Assembly (NCBI GenBank): GCA_016928975.1
Contig: JAFGJR010000011.1
Span: 1-57,283, forward strand
DNA: 57,283 nt
Source: Sedimentisphaerales bacterium
GTDB lineage: Bacteria; Planctomycetota; Phycisphaerae; Sedimentisphaerales; SG8-4
Direction: 5' to 3'
The notes beneath the pieces are model-generated. The model did not search any database and was not told where the DNA came from. It worked only from the letters and a program-made list of their open reading frames with translations. Position numbers and translations under genes: made by a program. Below are positions 1 through 8,028 of the stretch, piece by piece (position 1 is the first letter of the stretch; each line of letters opens with the position of its first letter).

Positions 1-74
1 CAAAGAGAGATTGACATGATTCCCTTCATGCCTCCGGAGAGCGTGCGTGCCCGTAAGCCCCAAAACTCACGGCA

Positions 75-2246
75 GTGCCATTCGTACATGGTCCTCACGT
101 GTTGGTGCTGGCCGTCTGTGTACTCGGCAGTTGTCTCGTGAGCCGGGCGAGCATCGTCGGGCCGTACGAAGTGGACAAATGGGCTTTGCATATCTGGCAT
201 CTTGATGAGCCTGCCGCGAGTGCCACGGTGGCGGATGCTGTTGCGTCGCAGCCTCTGACGCTGAATGTCACCGGCGCGCCTGTTCTGGGCAGCCCGTCGT
301 TCGCCAAGTTCGGGACGTCGATCCTAACGGGCAACAACAACTATCTCAGCGGAGGTGTCCTGTCGCTGTCGCGGTTTACTTGGTCGGATGGTGCCTTCAC
401 GTTCGAGGCGATCATTCGCCCGGACGTCAATCCGCTGGCGGCCCCGAACAACATGAACATCATCTGCGGCGAGCGTGCCGGATCGGATCCTCGGTCGTGG
501 CAGTTCCGGATCACCAACGCCGGACAACTGCACTTCATCCGGCTGCCCACCAATGGCGCCATTGAGAATTTCAACGCTCCGCTGCCTTCCTCAGGGCCTA
601 ATGCGGCGGTGGCGGGGCAATGGTATCACGTGGCCGTGACCTATACGGGCGTGCCTGCGCAGGCAGGCAACCTGAAGCTCTTCTGGACGCTGCTCGATGA
701 GAGCCGCACCGAGGCGGCGCTGCTGGCGCAGTTCACCATGAACACCGGTCTCGGCGGCGAGCTGCTTTTCACGATCGGCACCAGCGGCCGCAACCCCGGT
801 GGCGAAGGATTCCGTGGCCTGATCGATGAAGTCCGCATCAGCGGTATTGACCGGTATGCCGATGAAATGCAGTTCTCGGACAAGGGAGGCGGGATTGCCC
901 CGAAGTTCACGGTGCAGCCAGCGGACCTGCTGGCCGGCTTCGGCGAGCCCGTGAAGCTCCAGGCGATGGCCTCCGGCACGCTGCCGATCACGTACCAGTG
1001 GCAGTTCAACGGCGCCAACCTGCCCGGCGAGGTGAATGACGTGCTGGCGATTCCGGCGGCGACGTTCGAACAGGAAGGAACCTACAAGGTCATCGCCACC
1101 AACGGGTATGGCAGCGCTACCAGTCAGGAGGCGAAGCTCACGGTTGGCGCCCTATTCTCAGAGCTCTTCAATACCGGCCAGGACGTGAACCTCGCGGTGC
1201 TGCCCGGCGGCTCCACCGATCTGCACTACGGGCTTCTTGAAAGCCCCGACGCCAACAACCTCGGTCCTCGCGCCACCGTCTGGAGCGATGACTACCCGGT
1301 CCCGGTGTTCGTCTACAACGGCCCGGTTTCCTCCTGGATCAGTGCCGTGGGCAATGCCGGCATTGTGCCCGGCCGGTACGTGTACCGTACACAGTTCCTG
1401 ATTGACTCGGCGGATCCGTGCACGGCGGTCATCGAGGGCAGTTGGATGCTGAATACCACCGGCGATGACATTCTGTTGAACGGCCTATCCACGGGAATCA
1501 CGAACGCCTCCGAGCTGCCGTACAAGGTGGCCGAGAGTTTCACAATCGACAAGGGCTTCGTGGCGGGCTTGAACACGCTTGACTTCGTCGTCACCAACTC
1601 CGGCGTCACGCCGCCGAACCTGTCAGCGTCGTACACCGGTCTGCGCGTTCAGCTTCGCGGTGTCGGCAAGGCGCTGGCGGCCGGCGTGCCCCAGATCGTC
1701 ACGCAGCCTCAGAGCCGTGCCGTGCGGATCGGCGGCAAGACCGCGTTGTCTGTGGTTGCCTCAGGCCGACCGCCACTGTCGTACAAGTGGCTCTTCAACG
1801 GCAAGCCCATGACGGACCCGAATGCCGTGCGTCGGACGCTGCCTTTGAATTCCGTCAGTGCCGCCACGGCCGGCAGTTATACGGTGGTGGTTACAAACAG
1901 CTCCGGCTCACTGACCAGCGATGCGGCCGTCGTTACGGCTGTGCCGGAAAATCACGCCCCGGAGGCGATACCCTATAAGACCACAACGGTTCAGGATCAG
2001 CCGCTGGAGATCCCCGTTTCGCGGCTGCGCTGGAACATCAGCGACTCGGACGGCGACCCCACCTACTTCACCTCGGTCAGCCCGACCAGCGACGCAGGTG
2101 GGACCATCGTCGATTTGGGAGGCGCGAGCATCACGTACGTGCCGCCCGTTGGCTTCACCGGACAGGACCGATTCACCTACTCGATCGAGGACGAGGGGGG
2201 TGCTACGGCTGTGGGCGAAGTCCTGGTGGAGGTCGTCCAGCAGTAG
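75..2246 (+). CDS. Secreted LamG/Ig-like domain protein with C-terminal cadherin-like repeat
   Basis: A 723-residue exported protein probably acting at the cell surface. It opens with a hydrophobic signal-like stretch (residues 8-27). Residues about 35-260 look like a concanavalin A/LamG fold: a start typical of LamG (WHLDEP), an FEAIIRPD strand, and a GLIDEVRISG strand near its end. Residues about 275-357 and 540-620 are Ig-like, each with a YQW/YKW core and a GTY/GSY-x-V-x-x-TN closing strand. The last 95 residues resemble a cadherin-like tandem-95 repeat (SDSDGDP, GFTGQDRFTYSIED). No catalytic site is visible, so adhesion or glycan binding is inferred. The start is a GTG with no convincing ribosome binding site; an in-frame GTG at 99 is equally possible. 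The frame is closed by a stop at 54, so the gene is complete, and a hairpin terminator follows. Confidence 0.85.
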   Translation: MPFVHGPHVLVLAVCVLGSCLVSRASIVGPYEVDKWALHIWHLDEPAASATVADAVASQPLTLNVTGAPVLGSPSFAKFGTSILTGNNNYLSGGVLSLSRFTWSDGAFTFEAIIRPDVNPLAAPNNMNIICGERAGSDPRSWQFRITNAGQLHFIRLPTNGAIENFNAPLPSSGPNAAVAGQWYHVAVTYTGVPAQAGNLKLFWTLLDESRTEAALLAQFTMNTGLGGELLFTIGTSGRNPGGEGFRGLIDEVRISGIDRYADEMQFSDKGGGIAPKFTVQPADLLAGFGEPVKLQAMASGTLPITYQWQFNGANLPGEVNDVLAIPAATFEQEGTYKVIATNGYGSATSQEAKLTVGALFSELFNTGQDVNLAVLPGGSTDLHYGLLESPDANNLGPRATVWSDDYPVPVFVYNGPVSSWISAVGNAGIVPGRYVYRTQFLIDSADPCTAVIEGSWMLNTTGDDILLNGLSTGITNASELPYKVAESFTIDKGFVAGLNTLDFVVTNSGVTPPNLSASYTGLRVQLRGVGKALAAGVPQIVTQPQSRAVRIGGKTALSVVASGRPPLSYKWLFNGKPMTDPNAVRRTLPLNSVSAATAGSYTVVVTNSSGSLTSDAAVVTAVPENHAPEAIPYKTTTVQDQPLEIPVSRLRWNISDSDGDPTYFTSVSPTSDAGGTIVDLGGASITYVPPVGFTGQDRFTYSIEDEGGATAVGEVLVEVVQQ

Positions 2247-2273
2247 AATCGGTTCACCCTTCTGCAATCGACC

Positions 2274-2310
2274 AGGGGCATGGGCGAACGCCGCGCAGGC
2301 CCCTTTCTGT
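2274..2310 (+). terminator. Probable intrinsic terminator after the LamG/Ig gene
   Basis: AGGGGC (2274-2279) pairs with GCCCCT (2299-2304) and is followed directly by a T-rich run (TTTCTGTT). The loop is long (about 19 nt) and itself GC-rich, so the fold may be more complex. It lies 28 nt after the stop codon, which fits termination of the preceding gene. Confidence 0.55.
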
Positions 2311-2446
2311 TGCCTGGCTCAAGGCACCGGTGCGGGGCAAAGCTCGGCGTCGCCGCCAATATGCCTCCGGAACCGTCACCGGCCTCCTTCATCACTGTCC
2401 TGTCCTACCTCCCCAGCCTGCTCAGGCCAAGCTGCCAAGGTTTTTC

Positions 2447-2495
2447 TTGCAATGGGATAGGCAGGATTGGTATAAATAAGGCAGGTAGCACCTGC
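2447..2495 (+). promoter_or_regulatory. Sigma70-type promoter with palindrome at the start site
   Basis: TTGCAA (2447-2452), an 18-nt spacer and TATAAA (2471-2476) form a good promoter. Immediately downstream, over the expected start of transcription, is a perfect inverted repeat GCAGGT-AGC-ACCTGC (2481-2495), a candidate operator or 5' hairpin. The next gene starts at 2917, so the leader would be about 430 nt. The rest of 2496-2903 shows no convincing gene. Confidence 0.5.
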
Positions 2496-2916
2496 GATCG
2501 TCATTCTCAGAGGTCGGTGTTTGCGATGGCCTGGGACGGCGTGGCAGCCCGCACGAGAAGCATGAGGAGTCTGCGCCGTAAGAGTGTCCCATTTCATACG
2601 CGTTGTATCGGCGTAGTGTGATCCATCCACTGACCCTGTTGGGCCTATTCAAGGAAGGAGGTGCCTGAGATCTTGAAAGCTGTCCCATTCTCACGGAGAC
2701 TCGCCTCTGATGCCTGTTCGCACGGAACCGCCGGCGCCCCACGTACTGGGCACAGGACGCGGCCGGCGAGAGTCTCCGGAGATCGTGGGGTGTGTGTTGA
2801 CCCGGCTCTCGGTTGGGCAGGGTGTTCTCTGGACGCGCATGCACGACTATGTCACGGCCATGCAGCCTGCCCAGGGGCTTGGGTATTTCGTGTCGTCATG
2901 TAAAAGGAGGATCATT

Positions 2917-4719
2917 ATGAGCAGAACACTGTTTTCTCTGGTTTGTGTCTCACTGTTGTCCCTGGCGAGCACCAGTCACGCAGTGGTCGTCGGCAACTTC
3001 GAAGGTGAGTTCGACGGCTGGTACACGGACCAGTGGACGAGCGGCGAGATTGCCTTCAGTCCTGTCGGGGCGACGTTGGGCTACGTGGCAATGCAGGTCA
3101 CGGCCCCCGGCGACTGGCACAACGAAACCAAGGTGGACATGAAGCCCTATCGAACCAAACTGGCCGTCAAAGGCACCACCATCACGGCGGACATCACCGC
3201 TTTTGAGGCGGACCTGCCCGACGCCAACGCGCTGAGCGTCGAGATGGTGATCAACGCAGAGGGCGATGGCCAGTCTGGTCCCGGCAACACCGTCGGCTGG
3301 CAGAGTATTGGCTCGGTGAACATCGTGCTGGATGGGCAGCCTCACAAGTACACCTGGACGATCTCAGGTGAGCTGGCAGATAAGATTGCCAAGACGGACG
3401 GCAATATCTGGTGGTTCGAGCTTGCCCTCGCGTCGTGGACGAACGGCACGGCGACGAAGTTCTACATCGACAACATCGAACTGAATGACCCGGCCAAGAA
3501 GATCATCTATGTCACGAGCGTCAAGGACATGGACAAGAACGGCGCCCAGGACGACCTGAGCTGGGTGGATTGGCTCACGGCGGCGGGCTACGATGTGGAT
3601 GCCCGCCCGGGCTACTGGAGTGATCCGCTGGATGCCAATGAGATCGCTGAGCTGGAAGCAGCCGACCTGATCATCGCCAGCCGCGGCATGAACACCGGTG
3701 AGTTTGATGGAGCGGAGACCGCCAAGTGGAATGCCGTGTCCAAACCCATCATCTGCACCAATGCATGGATGGTCAGAACCAATCGCTGGAAATGGATGAA
3801 TTCCGGTGATGCGAGGAAAGACGCCGATTCCCCGATCCTGTTGGCTTGGAAGCCCGACCATCCTGTCTTCAAGGATGTCCCGCTGGATCCCGACGGCCTG
3901 GTGGAGATCCTGGATCCGAACGTCGCCTCCGGCCATACCTCGTTCCTCTTTGACATCCTTGATCCGGGCAACGGCACGTTGTTGGCTCAGTCGCTGGGCA
4001 CCTACAACACCGCTTGGGTCGTGGAGTGGGACGCGAGCGTGGAGTACTACCCCGGCTCAGTTGAGGTGGCTGGCGGCAGGCGCTTGTTGTTCATGGCCGG
4101 CACCCAGGACGATCCGTACACCGTCCCGGACGGCAATATCGCCCCGGTCGGCGTGTTCAACCTGAACGAGGCGGGCCAGCAAATGTTCCGCAACGCGATC
4201 GAGTACATGCTCACCCCACCTGCGGGATCAGCCACGAACCTGCTGACCAACGGTGGCTTTGAGGACGGCACTCTCACGGGCTGGAACATCTACGGCAACG
4301 CGACTGGAACCGTCGTGACCGAGCTGGCCGGCGCCGCAGTTGCCGAAGGGGTCAAGGAAGGCACGTACTGCCTCTACGTGGAGGTCCCCGCCAAGACGAC
4401 CAACTTCTGGGATGCCGGCTTGCAGCCGCAGGGGATCGTGTTCGAGAAGGACAAGAGCTACACGTTCTCCGTCTGGCTCAAAGCCAAGAGCGGCACGCTC
4501 GAGGTCAACATGAAGCCGGAAAAGGCGGCCGACCCCTGGACCGGATACGGCGAGAAGATGATGACCGTGACCGAGGAATGGCAGGAATACAGCGTCACGA
4601 CGCCAGTGTTTGCAGCAGACACGGCGCCGGCTGGTTTCACGTTCCACATCGGCAATGCCGTGGGTGGCTTCTGGGTGGATGGCATGAGGTACTACGAAGG
4701 CGATTACGTGGAACCTTGA
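2917..4719 (+). CDS. Secreted protein with GATase-like middle domain and C-terminal CBM4/9-like domain
   Basis: A 600-residue exported protein. I place the start at ATG 2917 rather than further upstream because AAGGAGG lies 7 nt before it and the protein then opens with a clean signal peptide (MSRTLFSLVCVSLLSLASTS, cleavage after SHA). Residues 25-190 look like a beta-sandwich of the carbohydrate-binding kind. Residues about 195-430 look like a flavodoxin/class I glutamine-amidotransferase fold (IIYVTSV start, AADLIIASRGMN, KPIICTNAW), related to ThuA-like proteins but without a visible Cys-His-Glu triad. Residues about 435-600 match the CBM4/9 pattern (NLLTNGGFEDGTLTGW, DKSYTFSVWLKA). A role in polysaccharide binding is inferred. 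A strong terminator follows. Confidence 0.85.
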   Translation: MSRTLFSLVCVSLLSLASTSHAVVVGNFEGEFDGWYTDQWTSGEIAFSPVGATLGYVAMQVTAPGDWHNETKVDMKPYRTKLAVKGTTITADITAFEADLPDANALSVEMVINAEGDGQSGPGNTVGWQSIGSVNIVLDGQPHKYTWTISGELADKIAKTDGNIWWFELALASWTNGTATKFYIDNIELNDPAKKIIYVTSVKDMDKNGAQDDLSWVDWLTAAGYDVDARPGYWSDPLDANEIAELEAADLIIASRGMNTGEFDGAETAKWNAVSKPIICTNAWMVRTNRWKWMNSGDARKDADSPILLAWKPDHPVFKDVPLDPDGLVEILDPNVASGHTSFLFDILDPGNGTLLAQSLGTYNTAWVVEWDASVEYYPGSVEVAGGRRLLFMAGTQDDPYTVPDGNIAPVGVFNLNEAGQQMFRNAIEYMLTPPAGSATNLLTNGGFEDGTLTGWNIYGNATGTVVTELAGAAVAEGVKEGTYCLYVEVPAKTTNFWDAGLQPQGIVFEKDKSYTFSVWLKAKSGTLEVNMKPEKAADPWTGYGEKMMTVTEEWQEYSVTTPVFAADTAPAGFTFHIGNAVGGFWVDGMRYYEGDYVEP

Positions 4720-4744
4720 TTTCGCAATGAGACAAGCAGCCTTT

Positions 4745-4777
4745 GGGCCTGTACTCCTCGTGGGTACAGGCCCTTTT
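4745..4777 (+). terminator. Strong rho-independent terminator
   Basis: A perfect 10-bp stem, GGGCCTGTAC (4745-4754) with GTACAGGCCC (4764-4773), a 9-nt loop and TTTT. It sits 25 nt after the stop of the CBM protein. Confidence 0.9.
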
Positions 4778-4892
4778 CATATCCCATTCGCGGGCGCACA
4801 CAAACCGGTGCCGATGGTTTGCCGGCTCGTGCACAAACCACGAGCGCAGAGCCCATCTCGGCCATTTCCTGCTGCAAGGATGTACGATCGTA

Positions 4893-7076
4893 CTATGGAC
4901 GATACAGCCGGATGTCGTCGAAGTACATCTGGCCTTGGCCTCCCACATCCGTAGTGTTGCCTCTCGTGCCGACGCCGATGCCAACCGTGTCCACGTTGGT
5001 GAGATCGACGCCGCGGTCGGCAAACGCCTGAAGGGGGATGACCCACTGCGACCAGAGATCTGTTGTCACCGCATTCGGATCGGGATGATAGACAAAGGCA
5101 CTGTCGTTGAGAACGACGTACATCGGCTCCGGGGTGTTGGTGATCAGGCCAACATCCTGGTCTGCCCACGGCTTGTCGGTCCCAGTACCGGTAACCGTCA
5201 CATTGGAGAAGACGCCCTTGCATGGTACACCGGAGCTGTGGCTGGTCACCGCCAGGCCAATGTAAATGGGCATCTTCATCGCCTGCGTCTTCAAATCGAA
5301 CTGCTTCCACTGTGCCCCATCAGCAGACCGGGAGGCTCGGATCAGGCCACCGGACGTACGCTCCAGTTTCAGCCAGTACGGCGGCATGGCATTGGGATCC
5401 AGATCCGTCGTCCCTCGGACCGTATCCCCGCCGGATGTGGCGCGATTCTGGAACCGCAGACCCTTCGTCGGGTCGGGCGTCAACAGTAGCGCCGTATTCG
5501 GCGAACCCGCATCCAGTGAATCACGGATCATCACGCCGGCCTTGGAATCCTTGTTGACGTTCTCCAGACTCTCCACCTTCACTGTAATCATGCAACTGCC
5601 GCCGGAGACCTCCTTGAACGCGAAATGGAACTGGTCCGCTGTCGCCCAGATATCCGTCCCCGCCCCTGTCACCTCGTAGACCCCGCCGGCCTTCTGGACG
5701 AAACCGCCGACATAGCGTGGATATCCCTGGAACCACAGCGACAGAGAGACAATCCCCTCCTGGGTCCAGTCCCGCATCGACTCAGGCAACGCCAGTCTTG
5801 CCTCCGAGTACCTCTTGTCGTTGTCGTAGGAGAACGGCATGGACTGCTCGCCGCCGTGGGTGATGACGGTCTCGACATAGTGTTCGTCCGCCTCCCAATT
5901 CGGGTCGGGATGGCCGACAACCGATCCATTCCCCTCCACGTCCCATCCGTCTTTCCACGTGTCGAACACTCGGTTGGGTTCCTCGTCGCTGTAGCGTTCG
6001 AAGTCGTCGATCAGGAGGAAGTTGAGTATGGTGAAGCTCCAGACATTGCCCTTGACGACGGCGAAGTCCGGGGGACCGTTGACCTCATCGACTCGCCAGT
6101 AGTAGGTCTGGCCGAAATCGTAGAGGCAGCGGCAGCGATACCGTAGATCATTCGCATCCTGGCCTTCGCTGACCAGCACGCCGCGCGGATCATCAGCGCC
6201 GGCCTCGTTGACGTCGTTGAAATCGGTGCCGAAGTAAACGTCGTGCGTGTTGGCGAAGCTTCCCGGCCTCCAACTGAGGCCGGTCTCCCGCGGGACTTCT
6301 GTCTGGCCATCAGCAGGCGAGGGGGCGTATGCTTGCGGCTGGTTTCTGATGCCCAGCCCGAAGTTGATGGCTGCCTCCAGCAGCTTGTAGGCATTCTCAT
6401 TCCAGGCGAGGTACGACAGCTCGTCAAAGCCCAGGCAGATGCGAATATCTGCCGCTTTCTGGAGACTGCCGTCGGCCGGAGGCACGGCCAGTTGCGCGCC
6501 CTTCTCGTAGACCCACAGAACGTCATACGTCACGCCGTCACTGAGGGTCGCTCTGGCCACCACAGTGGCCTGGTCGCCGGCTGCGCCCGTAGCGAAGCGA
6601 GCCGCCCCGCGAGAGCTCTCAAGCGCCGTCAGGACCGACACCGTCCCAGTAAGCCCACCGGCGAGGGGGTGGCCGGGCATCACAATCTCTATGTCCGTAC
6701 TGGCCACCGCGAGCCCCTCACCTGTGCCGTGAGTCAACCCCATCTCATCATAGGCCCAGGCCTCGGCGATCACCATGGGCGTCTCGATTTCCGTGATCTC
6801 AAGACGGACCTTCGCCGAGCCTACAGATTCGGAGATGAAGACCAGGTCTGCCGCCGCTGCCGCTTCTTCCGTCTCTTTCTCTGCCACATCGTCATCGAGA
6901 TAGGTGACCGTGTGGCCAAGGCCCTCCATGAACGCCTTGAGGGCGTCATCTCCCGGTTGCATCACCGGATCCATCGCGGAGATAAACAGGATATTGGCCC
7001 CCGCAGCCATGCTGGCTGACAGGCCAAGGGTTATTGTTGAAAACAGAAACGTCCTCACCCACGTGCTACCCGACAT
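4893..7076 (-). CDS. Large secreted surface protein, GATase-like N-terminus, Fn3-like and beta-sandwich modules
   Basis: 727 residues. Start ATG at 7076 is preceded by GGAGG; a signal peptide covers residues 1-26 (cleavage near AAGA). Residues 27-240 look like the same GATase/flavodoxin-like fold as the convergent neighbour at 2917 (ANILFISAMDP, AADLVFISESVG). About 250-345 is Fn3-like (SPADGQTEVPRETGLSW, THDVYFGT, TYYWRVDEV). From LLIDDFERYSDEEPNRVFDTW onward come beta-sandwich regions, including a DUF1349-like stretch (SKAGVMIRDSLD, PYWLKLERTSGG) and an ending FDDIRLYRP. The C-terminal 390 residues are clearly paralogous to the protein at 8029-10251. It is the last gene of a minus-strand set of three, 35 nt after the prepilin-like gene. 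Function unknown; extracellular glycan binding is a guess. Confidence 0.85.
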   Translation of the reverse strand: MSGSTWVRTFLFSTITLGLSASMAAGANILFISAMDPVMQPGDDALKAFMEGLGHTVTYLDDDVAEKETEEAAAAADLVFISESVGSAKVRLEITEIETPMVIAEAWAYDEMGLTHGTGEGLAVASTDIEIVMPGHPLAGGLTGTVSVLTALESSRGAARFATGAAGDQATVVARATLSDGVTYDVLWVYEKGAQLAVPPADGSLQKAADIRICLGFDELSYLAWNENAYKLLEAAINFGLGIRNQPQAYAPSPADGQTEVPRETGLSWRPGSFANTHDVYFGTDFNDVNEAGADDPRGVLVSEGQDANDLRYRCRCLYDFGQTYYWRVDEVNGPPDFAVVKGNVWSFTILNFLLIDDFERYSDEEPNRVFDTWKDGWDVEGNGSVVGHPDPNWEADEHYVETVITHGGEQSMPFSYDNDKRYSEARLALPESMRDWTQEGIVSLSLWFQGYPRYVGGFVQKAGGVYEVTGAGTDIWATADQFHFAFKEVSGGSCMITVKVESLENVNKDSKAGVMIRDSLDAGSPNTALLLTPDPTKGLRFQNRATSGGDTVRGTTDLDPNAMPPYWLKLERTSGGLIRASRSADGAQWKQFDLKTQAMKMPIYIGLAVTSHSSGVPCKGVFSNVTVTGTGTDKPWADQDVGLITNTPEPMYVVLNDSAFVYHPDPNAVTTDLWSQWVIPLQAFADRGVDLTNVDTVGIGVGTRGNTTDVGGQGQMYFDDIRLYRP

Positions 7077-7111
7077 GGCTGTTCCTCCAACAAGGTTGTT
7101 TCCAGTTCAGT

Positions 7112-7942
7112 TTAGTATGCCTTGAACTGCTGCATCCACTGGGGCCAATCGCTCTGTATAACGCCGCCGGCGGAGGTCCACGGCCCCGCCCGGTTGTACC
7201 CTCGATGCCAGTTCAGCGTCCAGAGCTCCTTCATGCCGGCAATGCGAACGCTGTAGTCGAGAAAGACGATGTTGATGCGCTGCTGATGGCGGTCAAGGCA
7301 GAACCGGTTCATCGCGTTGGCATCGCTTGTGTCCTGCCAGTCGAAGTACTGCGGAGGCGTGTCGTCGCTGTCGGGCCAGCCACACCAGAAATAGCAGTCC
7401 ATGAACAAGGGGATATCGTATGCACCGCTGACGTTGGGCGTCCGCCAGAACCTGTCGGCAGGCTTGTACGTGAGCGCTCCTCTCGAATCGGTGGTGCCGG
7501 TGTACGGCACATAGACATAGCCATTGATCCCGAAGCTGCCGTAGAAGCCAATCGTGCGCCCGCCGCTCGCGTCCCAGGGTGGGATCTTGCCCCAGGCCGT
7601 GAATGTGTTGCCCCACCAGGGCACCCCGCTCGCCATCTCCGGGTTGGCCATCTTCGTCACCAATGAACAGAGTCGGATGTCCTCGTTGCTGAGGTAGTAG
7701 TCCTTCAGCACATCCATCCACCGACCGCCGCCGCCATAGCGTGTGTTGAACTGGCCGTTGTTGTCGTCGGTGTACATGGCAAAGATCGTGCCCCACTGTT
7801 TCAGTGCCGATTGGCACATGACATTCTTGGCCTGCTTTCTCACGCGCTGCAATGCCGGCATCAGAATCGACATCAGCAGGGCGATGATCGCAATGACGAC
7901 CAATAGCTCAATGAGGGTGAATGCTCTCTTTTGGCGCGACAT
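7112..7942 (-). CDS. Type II pseudopilin-like (prepilin N-terminal methylation) protein
   Basis: 276 residues from ATG 7942, chosen because AGGAGA lies upstream and because it gives a short basic leader (MSRQKR) before the class III prepilin motif AFTLIELLVVIAIIALLMS; an upstream in-frame start would give an implausibly long leader. The first 30 mature residues form one hydrophobic helix, after which CQSALKQWGTIFAMYTDDNNGQF matches the typical planctomycete H-x9-DG-like pseudopilin family. The protein would be processed by a prepilin peptidase (not in this window) and assembled or anchored in the inner membrane. It sits between two long paralogous surface proteins in one apparent operon, so it may be dedicated to their export. 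Confidence 0.85.
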   Translation of the reverse strand: MSRQKRAFTLIELLVVIAIIALLMSILMPALQRVRKQAKNVMCQSALKQWGTIFAMYTDDNNGQFNTRYGGGGRWMDVLKDYYLSNEDIRLCSLVTKMANPEMASGVPWWGNTFTAWGKIPPWDASGGRTIGFYGSFGINGYVYVPYTGTTDSRGALTYKPADRFWRTPNVSGAYDIPLFMDCYFWCGWPDSDDTPPQYFDWQDTSDANAMNRFCLDRHQQRINIVFLDYSVRIAGMKELWTLNWHRGYNRAGPWTSAGGVIQSDWPQWMQQFKAY

Positions 7943-8028
7943 AGCGAGTTTCTCCTGTTCTATCGCACGTTCTCTGAGGCCGGATCGCGCCGACGAGATA
8001 CGTCGCGACCCCATTGGTTCTCAGTTGG

